Origin: Bacteroidaceae bacterium
GTDB lineage: Bacteria; Bacteroidota; Bacteroidia; Bacteroidales; Bacteroidaceae
Direction of reading: 5' to 3'
Assembly (NCBI GenBank): GCA_017617635.1
Contig: JAFZVW010000050.1
Location: 1 to 50,818, forward strand
Length of the DNA stretch: 50,818 nucleotides
Positions 18,759-25,947 of the stretch are shown here, piece by piece. The translations under genes were made by a program, and so were the position numbers. Under the pieces are notes generated by a model. It saw only the letters and a program-made list of their open reading frames with translations, ran no database searches and was not told the DNA's origin. Within the stretch, counting starts at the first letter, position 1. Each line of letters starts with the position of its first letter.

Positions 18759-20122
18759 AATTTGGTACTCAAATACTCACTAATAAAGTCATCCACTACT
18801 GGCAACATACTGGCTGTAGGATTAATTCCACCGCTACGGCTTAGGCAGCCAGTGGTTACAACCAGCATATTGCTCCAGCGAGAATAATAGTCTTCAACAT
18901 TCCTGAAGTCAAACATGCCATAGGGATGATAGATGTCCTCACAAGTCTGGACATTTATCTTTTCTGCCAGTACCTCATAATCCGAACCGCAGGCATTCAG
19001 ATGCTCGATAGCAATATCCTTTGCTTTTATGAAAATTGCTTCAGCATCCTTGCCAGCCTCATAGTATACATCTAACCCGGGTACCCCAAACTTATCAGTC
19101 TTTGCTGACAACATAACGTAGTTATCCTTTGACGGATTCTCGATATCAATGTATAGAAACCATTCGTTATTCATTACATACATCCTACGAAGCACCAATA
19201 CCGCCCATGCAAAACCAATGACATTGGGAATATCCTTGAATATATTCCATACGTATTTCCACTCAAAGTGGTGCTTAAACAATACTTCCTTCACACTCTC
19301 AAAGAATGGGAACTTCAGGTTGAATACAGGATGTATATAGAACGAGCAGTCATCGACCTCGCCAATCATCCGCTTGGTAATCAGCGAAGTGCCACGCATC
19401 CTGAATACATAGTCCTCATTCCCTATTTTCGTGGTTTCCTTGACTTTGAATACTTTCTGTGACAGGTGATCCGAGAAATACACCTTGTCGCTTTTTGTCA
19501 ATCCCGAACTTAACAGGATGCGAACGCTCTCAAAAGCACCTGCCGTCAAAAAATAGAAGTCGAACGACTGGTGTTTCTCCTCACCATTCTCTTTGTATAC
19601 AACGGCATCAATAGTCTTACCGTCTTTTGAATCCAGCTTGACGACCCTGCAATGTGACAAAATCCGAACCTGTTTGCGTTTGTTTATCTTGAACCAATGA
19701 AAGAAGTTCCGATGCAGGGCACTCAGCCATACACCAGTTTTAGTGAACAACTTGTCTGATACGTTGTTTTCAGGGAACTTGTTCTCTATATTGAACTTAG
19801 ACAGCATTTCGTCCTTCGATTTTTTGTCCAGACGAATCACATCCCTCATAAAATCATCAGGATGGGCAAAGTCATTATCTGTATAGGTAAGCAATTGCCC
19901 GCCCCATTTATCCGAGGCACCGCCAAAACCAAAATAGCGTCCATCCGTCAGCCCCTTATACATAGACTTCTTAAGAGAAGAGAAAAAACCGATTTCCTCT
20001 TCACTCTTCACATGTTTGTCTCCAACATCAAAGAGCGTAATCTCAGACTTAGGATATTTTTCTATCAGCGAATTAATGACATAGCTGCCATATGTGCCGG
20101 CTCCCAATACTGCAATTTTCAT
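18752..20122 (-). CDS. GMC-like FAD-dependent oxidoreductase
   Basis: About 456 residues from ATG 20122 (an in-frame TTG lies two codons upstream). A dinucleotide-binding motif is at the N-terminus (IAVLGAGTYGSYVINSL). GRYFGFGGASDKWGGQL near residue 60 is typical of GMC oxidoreductases. The C-terminus has the GMC-type HPYGMFDF and VVTTGCLSRSGGINPTASML segments. It probably oxidises a sugar or lipid-linked sugar hydroxyl using FAD. It starts 2 bases after the stop of a NAD-dependent epimerase-like gene, so the two may act in sequence. Substrate unknown. Confidence 0.78.
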   Translation of the reverse strand: MKIAVLGAGTYGSYVINSLIEKYPKSEITLFDVGDKHVKSEEEIGFFSSLKKSMYKGLTDGRYFGFGGASDKWGGQLLTYTDNDFAHPDDFMRDVIRLDKKSKDEMLSKFNIENKFPENNVSDKLFTKTGVWLSALHRNFFHWFKINKRKQVRILSHCRVVKLDSKDGKTIDAVVYKENGEEKHQSFDFYFLTAGAFESVRILLSSGLTKSDKVYFSDHLSQKVFKVKETTKIGNEDYVFRMRGTSLITKRMIGEVDDCSFYIHPVFNLKFPFFESVKEVLFKHHFEWKYVWNIFKDIPNVIGFAWAVLVLRRMYVMNNEWFLYIDIENPSKDNYVMLSAKTDKFGVPGLDVYYEAGKDAEAIFIKAKDIAIEHLNACGSDYEVLAEKINVQTCEDIYHPYGMFDFRNVEDYYSRWSNMLVVTTGCLSRSGGINPTASMLPVVDDFISEYLSTKLC

Positions 20123-20124
20123 TT

Positions 20125-20973
20125 TCAAGAGAATTTTATGTCAAGTTTTTCCTCTGTAAGTTTTGACGAGAAGTCACTCTCTATATACATTCCTTCAAAA
20201 CGACTATACAAAGCCTTGGGCATGATTCCAATCTTGCACAACAGTAGTGGAAGGCCTTTGAACAGCCATTTAGGCATGATCAGAACCATTCCGCCAACCG
20301 TTTCCTTGGCATATCTGTATTTCGTCATTCCGTTATTGGGGAAGAAATGGTATACTTTGTCATTATGCTCCGTTTCAATGATTTTTATAAGAGCCTGATG
20401 AATTTCCTCTCTCTTTACAATAGGTTGTCTGCTCCTTTTGTTTCCTTTAATGATGCTTACCCTAAATGGCAACTGTTTGATGAAAGGACAAGGACGATTG
20501 TCTGCCAGGACATAGCCAGGACGAGTAAGAACCACCTCGAAAGGCAATGAATCCCTGACAGAAAGTAAATATTCATCAACAGCAATCTTAATCTTGCCAT
20601 ATCCATCCTTCCAGGTTCTATTTGATGGTTCTATATTTGTATTTTCATCCACACGTGTCAACAGGTAATTATATACCATGATGCTGGAAAAGTGAATCAA
20701 TTTCTTGACGCCCTTCTCCTTACACATCTGAACAAGTGCCTTGGCATAGTTGATATTATCTTCAGTTGAAGCATCTTTCAACACGGCAAAATTCACCACC
20801 ACATCATACTGTGGCGCCAAGGCATTGTTTTTATCTATCTCTGAATAATTACCACATACAGTCCCTTGTTTCCCACGGGAAAACGTATCAACCTCATAAC
20901 CACTCCCCTGTAATAAAGACGAAAATCCTTGAGCTACAAACGATGTGGCTCCGCATATCAGTATTTTATTCAT
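20125..20973 (-). CDS. NAD-dependent epimerase/dehydratase family (extended SDR) protein
   Basis: This 282-residue Rossmann protein opens [20 protein letters not shown]. It has [12 protein letters not shown] near residue 60, and FSSIMVYN with a following YGKIK (about 125-132) as the Ser and Tyr-x-x-x-Lys of extended SDRs. It could reduce, epimerise or dehydrate a nucleotide or lipid-linked sugar. Its ATG overlaps the stop of the upstream acyltransferase gene by four bases (ATGA), and the oxidoreductase gene follows almost immediately, suggesting one pathway. Confidence 0.82.
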   Translation of the reverse strand: MNKILICGATSFVAQGFSSLLQGSGYEVDTFSRGKQGTVCGNYSEIDKNNALAPQYDVVVNFAVLKDASTEDNINYAKALVQMCKEKGVKKLIHFSSIMVYNYLLTRVDENTNIEPSNRTWKDGYGKIKIAVDEYLLSVRDSLPFEVVLTRPGYVLADNRPCPFIKQLPFRVSIIKGNKRSRQPIVKREEIHQALIKIIETEHNDKVYHFFPNNGMTKYRYAKETVGGMVLIMPKWLFKGLPLLLCKIGIMPKALYSRFEGMYIESDFSSKLTEEKLDIKFS

Positions 20974-21533
20974 TTGTATTTTGACTTCAGATAATCCTCA
21001 TGTATTTTTCTTTCGTCAGGAGAAAATCTTTCCCGTATTTTTCTTGCAGGGTTACCGCCCCATATTTCGAACGGGGGAATATCCTTTACAACAACAGAAC
21101 CAGCGGCAACTATTGCTCCGTCACCAATTTCCACTCCTCCCAACACAAGTGAATTAGAACCAATCCAAACATCATTTCCAATAATTATCGGCTTGTCTAT
21201 ACCTCGTGGGGCATCCCACATGGTTGTGCCTGGAATAGAGAACTGATGATCGTTTCTTCCTGCAAAGACTACATTCCCGGCAACAAGAACATCATTACCC
21301 ACCCTGATATCAGTAATAATCCATGTTCCTCTTCCAAATTGGACATTTTTACCCAATATTATTTCCCTGTTAATAATATGGCAGTGTGGCATTACCCTAA
21401 CGAATCCGCTATATCTAACCCAAGGGTACTTAATATTAAAATAATACCACGTTCTTGCTCTATTGAAAAAATAACGCAAGGCAAATAATACTTTTCCTGT
21501 CTTTGCCGGCATGTTATGATAATCTACATTCAT
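20970..21533 (-). CDS. Left-handed beta-helix acyltransferase (hexapeptide family)
   Basis: This 187-residue protein has hexapeptide-repeat sequence from about residue 60 to 165 ([21 protein letters not shown], then [18 protein letters not shown] and [18 protein letters not shown]). It ends with the [13 protein letters not shown] motif typical of WcaF/NodL-like O-acetyltransferases. It likely acetylates a hydroxyl on a surface-glycan sugar using acetyl-CoA. The gene is in the middle of the reverse-strand tailoring cluster, 6 bases after the preceding gene. Confidence 0.85.
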   Translation of the reverse strand: MNVDYHNMPAKTGKVLFALRYFFNRARTWYYFNIKYPWVRYSGFVRVMPHCHIINREIILGKNVQFGRGTWIITDIRVGNDVLVAGNVVFAGRNDHQFSIPGTTMWDAPRGIDKPIIIGNDVWIGSNSLVLGGVEIGDGAIVAAGSVVVKDIPPFEIWGGNPARKIRERFSPDERKIHEDYLKSKYK

Positions 21534-21539
21534 AGACTA

Positions 21540-22439
21540 CTATAGTTTTTTCAATTTCTTTTTCAATCCATGAATCCGAATGCGAATAAAATCTTTTCTC
21601 TCCGCATTTTGTTGTTCCCTTGAAATGCAAATATCCTTCGGAAGCACAAGTGGGAATAACATTTTGCCAATAGTCAGATGCTGGTATAAATCTTCTTCAC
21701 CTGATTCATAGTGAGCACCTTCGGTTGTGTTGCCTATATTTTTTGACAAATTGGTTTTTGCTAACATAACGACACCATTATTATACATAATGGAAAGATG
21801 CCAGCGGAATGCCCAGCTATTGAGGGCTTGTATGCTTTTGAAAGCCTTGCTGCCATGCGAATATGTGTGCAGGCCTTGTACTATTCCGAATTGTCGGATT
21901 AAATAACGTCTTGTTATCTGAGGCCAAAAGCTTAATTGCATATCCATCTTTTCCCATGCTCTTCTCCATGATGCCCATCCCCAACAATAGATGCTGTTTG
22001 TAAAGACAAAACTATCGGTCTCACTATACATCGGGGTATAGTTCTGAGCACTTATCTCCATGATTTTTTCCTCATGAGCATATCGTGGAAGCAATTCCTC
22101 ACACACTTTAAAGAAGTCCTGACTGACAATCACGTCATCTTCGATGATGACACCCCATTCTTCCTGCTCAAAAAACCATGAAATAGCTCCATACATAGCC
22201 TGGGCACAGCCAAGATTTTCATCACGGAACAGAGTCTTCACCTCGCATGGCCAGTTTATTTCGTCTAAAACGGCCTTTCGGGTATCCTCGCATTTTAAGT
22301 CTTCCCCTTGTTTGTGCGCTCTTGGGCCATCGGCTGCTATATACAATCTTTCTGGCTTGTATTCCTTGATACATTGAAAAGCCTCCACCGAGACATTTCG
22401 ACGATTAAATATTGTAAAAAGAACAGCAACTTTCTTCAT
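21540..22439 (-). CDS. GT2-like glycosyltransferase
   Basis: This 299-residue protein opens KKVAVLFTIFNRRNVSVEAF. It has LYIAADGPRAHKQGE near residue 33, FRDENLGCAQAMYGAISWFF near 90, and the acidic metal site VIIEDDVIVSQDFF near 120. CWGWASWRRAWEKMD near 155 is typical of this hemolytic-protein-like GT family in Bacteroidota glycan loci. It is the first of five packed reverse-strand glycan genes. No promoter of the TAnnTTTG type is visible in the 42-base gap upstream, so it may be read from the regulator cassette upstream. Confidence 0.82.
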   Translation of the reverse strand: MKKVAVLFTIFNRRNVSVEAFQCIKEYKPERLYIAADGPRAHKQGEDLKCEDTRKAVLDEINWPCEVKTLFRDENLGCAQAMYGAISWFFEQEEWGVIIEDDVIVSQDFFKVCEELLPRYAHEEKIMEISAQNYTPMYSETDSFVFTNSIYCWGWASWRRAWEKMDMQLSFWPQITRRYLIRQFGIVQGLHTYSHGSKAFKSIQALNSWAFRWHLSIMYNNGVVMLAKTNLSKNIGNTTEGAHYESGEEDLYQHLTIGKMLFPLVLPKDICISREQQNAERKDFIRIRIHGLKKKLKKL

Positions 22440-22481
22440 CTCTATTTCTTCTTGACCCTTAACCGGCGACGAAGCAATCCT

Positions 22482-23309
22482 TTAGTCCGTCGTTAATACG
22501 CAGGGGAACCAGAACGTGATGACGTTCAGGTATTCCGAATCTTTCTGTTCTGAGGTGGCCTCGATCTTGCCTTTCAGCGAGGAGATGATCGATTTGCAGA
22601 GCGACAGGCTCATTATGGTGTCCTTGTCGCAGGTTCCGTTCACCTGACTGGCTGAATCTTTCTCGCTTGTAAATATTGTATTAATGACATCGCTGGGGAT
22701 GGCGTCGCTGGTGTTCTCGAACCAGAAGCGAAGGCCGTCCTTTTCTTTTGCATAGCGGATGTTGATATAGCCAAGTGCTGTTGTCTTTGCTGCACAATGC
22801 AGTATGTGCATTACAAGCTGACGGAACATGGTTGTGTCCACCCACACCTTGGTATGCGGCGAGAGTTTGGTTTGCATGTTGACCTGCACATCGTCATTTA
22901 CCTCATACATGATTTCCCTGCGATAGGACATGATAAGTTCCACCAGGTTCACCTGTAGCTTCTTGGAATGCGGAATAATGCCCTGTGTGTTGGACATAGC
23001 CCTTATCTCCTGGGCGTATTGGGTGAGCTGCTGACTGCTGAAACGTATATCCTCGATTGTCCTGGCTACGTCGGGATGTTGGTTTATGCACGGCTGGCTT
23101 TCGATGTCCTCGCAACTGTGGATAATCTTGTCGAGTGCATCCTTGAATGTCACACCCACCTCTTCCAGGTATTGGGACTTGATGTCCTCGTCGTCGATGG
23201 CATGTTGAATCTCTTCGTTCAACCGTTTACCCTGCCGGTTGAACAAAACGAGGATGGCTCCTATGATAACAAGGAGAACAATGTTAAGTGTGATAAGGAA
23301 ATACGTCAT
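22482..23309 (-). CDS. Membrane-anchored histidine-kinase-like protein, probably catalytically degenerate
   Basis: This 275-residue protein has an N-terminal membrane helix (about 3-23), a helical segment, then a HATPase-like region. It resembles the protein encoded at 24133-24957, sharing a near-identical LIMSYRREIMYEVN segment. By alignment the phosphoacceptor histidine is replaced (V53), the N-box is weak (QLVMHILHCAAKTTA) and the G1 box reads ENTSDAIP instead of DTGxGIP. LSLCKSIISSLKGKIEA matches the G2/F region. It is likely a pseudokinase or scaffold rather than a phosphorylating kinase. It follows the FGE-like gene by 24 bases in one operon. Confidence 0.65.
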   Translation of the reverse strand: MTYFLITLNIVLLVIIGAILVLFNRQGKRLNEEIQHAIDDEDIKSQYLEEVGVTFKDALDKIIHSCEDIESQPCINQHPDVARTIEDIRFSSQQLTQYAQEIRAMSNTQGIIPHSKKLQVNLVELIMSYRREIMYEVNDDVQVNMQTKLSPHTKVWVDTTMFRQLVMHILHCAAKTTALGYINIRYAKEKDGLRFWFENTSDAIPSDVINTIFTSEKDSASQVNGTCDKDTIMSLSLCKSIISSLKGKIEATSEQKDSEYLNVITFWFPCVLTTD

Positions 23310-23333
23310 ATTGCTATTGGTGTTATTTGTATT

Positions 23334-24110
23334 CTATTTTTGGTTTTTGGTGCTCCTGGCAAGGCGCATGCCCAGATGGTAGAAATGATAGTGTGGTGAG
23401 CTCATGCTGCGGTCGGATGTCCTGCAGGCACGCGCACTTCCACCCCAGCGGCCGCCCCTGTTTACACGGCATGAGCCTTCTTCTGCTCCCTGGGGGTTCA
23501 CCTCGTGCTGATTGCTGTACGGTGCTTTCCAGTCCTGGCACCATTCGTACACGTTGCCGGACATGTCGTATATACCCAACTCGTTGGGCATCTTTCCGCC
23601 CACGGTGTGTGTGCTGTTGCCGCTGTTGGCATTGTACCACGCCACATCGTTAATTGTATTGCTGCCGGCATATTTGTAGCCTTTGCTCAGGTTGCCCCCG
23701 CGTGCAGCAAATTCCCATTCCGCTTCGCTGGGCAGGCGGTACGTTTCCCCTGTAAGCTCATTCAGCTTGGCTATGAACTTCTGACAGTCATTCCATGTGA
23801 TGTCTTCCACGGGCAAACGCGCACCCCTGAAATGTGAAGGATTCTTTCCCATGACATAGGTCCACAGGTCCTGGGTGACTTCGTACTTGCAAATGTAGAA
23901 GGCGTCAACGGTAACCTGATGGCAGGTTTTCTCGTCGCTCTCAGCCTCCTTCAACTGATTCTGGGACGCCCCCATAGTGAATGTGCCTCCATCGACCAGC
24001 ACCATATTGTCATCCAGCTCCTGCAGAAGCGGCGACCGGAGATTCACGTCCTGCGCCATTGCATTAAGCCACAGGGCCAGGAGTGTGGTTATGGTGTATA
24101 TTTTCTTCAT
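23334..24110 (-). CDS. Secreted formylglycine-generating-enzyme (SUMF1)-like domain protein
   Basis: Starting at ATG 24110 gives 258 residues with a clear signal peptide (MKKIYTITTLLALWLNAMAQ); a longer frame would overlap the upstream gene. The FGE/SUMF1 fold is recognisable: MVLVDGGTFTMGASQ, HQVTVDAFYICKYEVTQDLW, PVEDITWNDCQKFI, YRLPSEAEWEFAARGG, LGIYDMSGNVYEWCQDW and NRGGRWGGSARACRTSDRS. The paired C-terminal cysteines that bind copper in true FGE are not seen; one Cys occurs in ARACR. Enzymatic sulfatase activation is therefore unlikely, and a binding or structural role (compare GldK/PorK) is possible. It lies between two kinase-like genes. Confidence 0.85.
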   Translation of the reverse strand: MKKIYTITTLLALWLNAMAQDVNLRSPLLQELDDNMVLVDGGTFTMGASQNQLKEAESDEKTCHQVTVDAFYICKYEVTQDLWTYVMGKNPSHFRGARLPVEDITWNDCQKFIAKLNELTGETYRLPSEAEWEFAARGGNLSKGYKYAGSNTINDVAWYNANSGNSTHTVGGKMPNELGIYDMSGNVYEWCQDWKAPYSNQHEVNPQGAEEGSCRVNRGGRWGGSARACRTSDRSMSSPHYHFYHLGMRLARSTKNQK

Positions 24111-24132
24111 TGATTTTCCCTGTTGTCGACTG

Positions 24133-24957
24133 TCAGGCAAAACGTACGTAGCATGGAAGCCAGAAATCCAGGACAATGCCCTTGTCTTCTTCGCTTGAAT
24201 ATGTCTCTATCGTACCATGTACATAGTCCAGCAGAACCTTGCAGATACGCAGGCTTATGCCTACTTGCCGGCACTCTATTGGCAAGGCATGGAAATTAGG
24301 ATGCTTTTTCTTGAATATTACACCCTTGTATTCATCAGGCAGGCTTCCTCCGGTGTCCTCGATCCTAAAACGCAGTCCTTCGCGTTCCCATTCGTAGCTG
24401 ATGAAAATATTGCCCGCCTTGGTATGTTGCGCACAGACACGCAGCAATAGCATCATAAGCAGGTGGAACATCGGAGTATCCAGGGTTGCCTTGCAGTTGG
24501 GCGACATGCTTGTGCGTATGCCCACGAGCACACCGCGGTTGATCTCGTGCAGTATCTCGCGTCTGTAGGACATTACCAGCTCGGCAATATTCACTTCGAT
24601 GGTGCCGATTTCGGGAATACTGCCATCGAAGCATATAAGCTCATCCAACTCTTTCAGGAAGAAATTCATCATGTGGCTGTTTTCGTGGATGCTACGGATA
24701 AATCCGTTGCGCTCCTTTTCCGACATGCCGGACAAGGCCTCAATCTTTTCGCAGGAATTGTGAATTGCCTTCAAAGGCCTGTTCAGGTATTGTCCTATGT
24801 TCCTGAAGACCAGATACCTCATCTCCTTGCTCTTGGTCAGCAAGACAATCTCTTTCTGTCGCTGTTTGTGGATTCGGTATGTAATATAGGAGAGGACGGC
24901 AAGAACTGCCAGAATCAAAACCAGCAGCACCAGAAGTATAATGTCATGAATTTCCAT
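24133..24957 (-). CDS. Membrane-anchored histidine-kinase-like protein lacking the phosphoacceptor histidine
   Basis: ATG 24957 gives 274 residues with one strong N-terminal helix (about 6-26). The HisKA-like segment reads FRNIGQYLNRPLKAI, so the usual SHExRxPL histidine is Gln56. The ATPase-like region has RIEDTGGSLPDEYKGVIF (G1-like) and QVGISLRICKVLLDYVHGTIE (G2-like), but no proper Asn box. It is the first gene of a three-gene cassette with a secreted FGE-like protein and a paralogue. No response regulator is adjacent. It probably senses or scaffolds rather than phosphorylates; ATP binding remains possible. Confidence 0.68.
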   Translation of the reverse strand: MEIHDIILLVLLVLILAVLAVLSYITYRIHKQRQKEIVLLTKSKEMRYLVFRNIGQYLNRPLKAIHNSCEKIEALSGMSEKERNGFIRSIHENSHMMNFFLKELDELICFDGSIPEIGTIEVNIAELVMSYRREILHEINRGVLVGIRTSMSPNCKATLDTPMFHLLMMLLLRVCAQHTKAGNIFISYEWEREGLRFRIEDTGGSLPDEYKGVIFKKKHPNFHALPIECRQVGISLRICKVLLDYVHGTIETYSSEEDKGIVLDFWLPCYVRFA

Positions 24958-24991
24958 CACAATGGTCGTTGTTCCTTTTATGTTTTGCACA

Positions 24992-25022
24992 CAAAGATAG
25001 GGATTAGATTCGGTCTTGCCAA
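24992..25022 (-). promoter_or_regulatory. Promoter for the reverse-strand kinase-like cassette
   Basis: On the reverse strand TATCTTTG (24992-24999) is preceded by TTG 20 bases upstream, a good Bacteroidota promoter match. The first reverse gene starts about 35 bases downstream at 24957. A second promoter faces the other way about 40 bases further along. Confidence 0.6.
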
Positions 25023-25038
25023 GGAAATCCTCCGTAAT

Positions 25039-25069
25039 TTTGCTGATTTGTTATTTTTTATTATCTTTG
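25039..25069 (+). promoter_or_regulatory. Promoter for the VanX-like dipeptidase gene
   Basis: TTTG at 25039-25042, a 19-base spacer and TATCTTTG at 25062-25069 match the Bacteroidota consensus exactly. The gene start (ATG 25122) is about 50 bases downstream. The same -7 sequence is used by the divergent promoter. Confidence 0.68.
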
Positions 25070-25121
25070 AGTCGGAAAATCTGAAATATCCAGGTTGATA
25101 ACTGTAAAAAAGCAGAAGATT

Positions 25122-25919
25122 ATGAGCAGGAGCAGGATGATGTATCTGGCGTTTATCGCCTGTCTGGTTATTGGTATTTTTGTCACTTTGGCCAGTCATT
25201 GGAGGGGTAATGACAGCGGGGTGGAGAGGATTTCGGATGATTCGAGCCAGTTTGTGGCGCTTACGGATGTGGTGCCTGATGCTATTCTGGAAATCAGGTA
25301 TTTCGGTACGTATAACTTTGTGGGCAGCAGGATTGACGGGTATCTGGAGCCGACGGCTTTGCTGACGAAGGTTGCGGCGGACAGCTTGCGTGTGGTGAGT
25401 GACGAGGTGATGAAACTGGGTTACAGGCTTAAGATATATGATGCGTATCGTCCACAGAAGGCAGTGGACAACTTCGTGAGGTGGGCTGCTGATGTGCCTG
25501 ATACGCTGATGAAGAGGTATTTCTATCCTGACCTGGACAAGGGTGTGTTGTTTGACCAGGAGTATATAATGGCGAAGAGCGGGCATACGAGGGGGTCGAC
25601 GGTGGACCTGACGCTGTTTGACATGGAGACGGAGAAGGAGCTGGACATGGGTGGTACGTTTGACTGGTTCGGGCCTGAGAGTCATCCTGACTTCTGCGGT
25701 AATCCGGATACCGGTGTGTACACGGGCGACAACAGCAAGAGTCCTGCGGGACGTTCGATAACTGAGGGGCAGTTCCGTAACCGTATGATTCTGCGCAGGG
25801 CTATGTTGCGTCACGGTTTCAAGCCTATGGACAGCGAGTGGTGGCATTTTACGCTTAAGGACGAGCCTTTCCCCAGGACTTACTTCAACTTCCCTGTCAG
25901 GCAGTTGGTGAAGTTATAG
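25122..25919 (+). CDS. D-alanyl-D-alanine dipeptidase (VanX/DdpX family, M15D)
   Basis: ATG 25122 is preferred to TTG 25095. The 265-residue protein has an N-terminal membrane helix (MMYLAFIACLVIGIFVTLA) with the catalytic domain outside the cytoplasm. The zinc site is complete: His155 and Asp162 in SGHTRGSTVDLTLFD, and Glu239-Trp-Trp-His242 in SEWWHFTL. The substrate arginine lies in YDAYRPQ. It hydrolyses D-Ala-D-Ala dipeptide, probably for cell-wall turnover; no vanH/vanA-like ligase genes are adjacent, so resistance is not implied. The patatin gene follows after 28 bases. Confidence 0.92.
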   Translation: MSRSRMMYLAFIACLVIGIFVTLASHWRGNDSGVERISDDSSQFVALTDVVPDAILEIRYFGTYNFVGSRIDGYLEPTALLTKVAADSLRVVSDEVMKLGYRLKIYDAYRPQKAVDNFVRWAADVPDTLMKRYFYPDLDKGVLFDQEYIMAKSGHTRGSTVDLTLFDMETEKELDMGGTFDWFGPESHPDFCGNPDTGVYTGDNSKSPAGRSITEGQFRNRMILRRAMLRHGFKPMDSEWWHFTLKDEPFPRTYFNFPVRQLVKL

Positions 25920-25947
25920 GTGATAATATATTAAAAACGAAGCATTT

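Noticed and set aside
23334-24110. Functional link between the FGE-like protein and the sulfatase at 37670
   Set aside because: The FGE-like protein lacks the paired cysteines, and the sulfatase is serine-type, which FGE does not mature. The genes are also 13 kb apart on opposite strands.
24978-25847. 289-residue reverse-strand frame
   Set aside because: It is antisense to the VanX-like gene, is rich in His, Arg and Thr, and would overlap the divergent promoters.
25122-25919. Vancomycin resistance operon
   Set aside because: Only a VanX-family dipeptidase is present. No VanH, VanA/B ligase or VanRS-type pair lies beside it, so a wall-recycling role is more likely.
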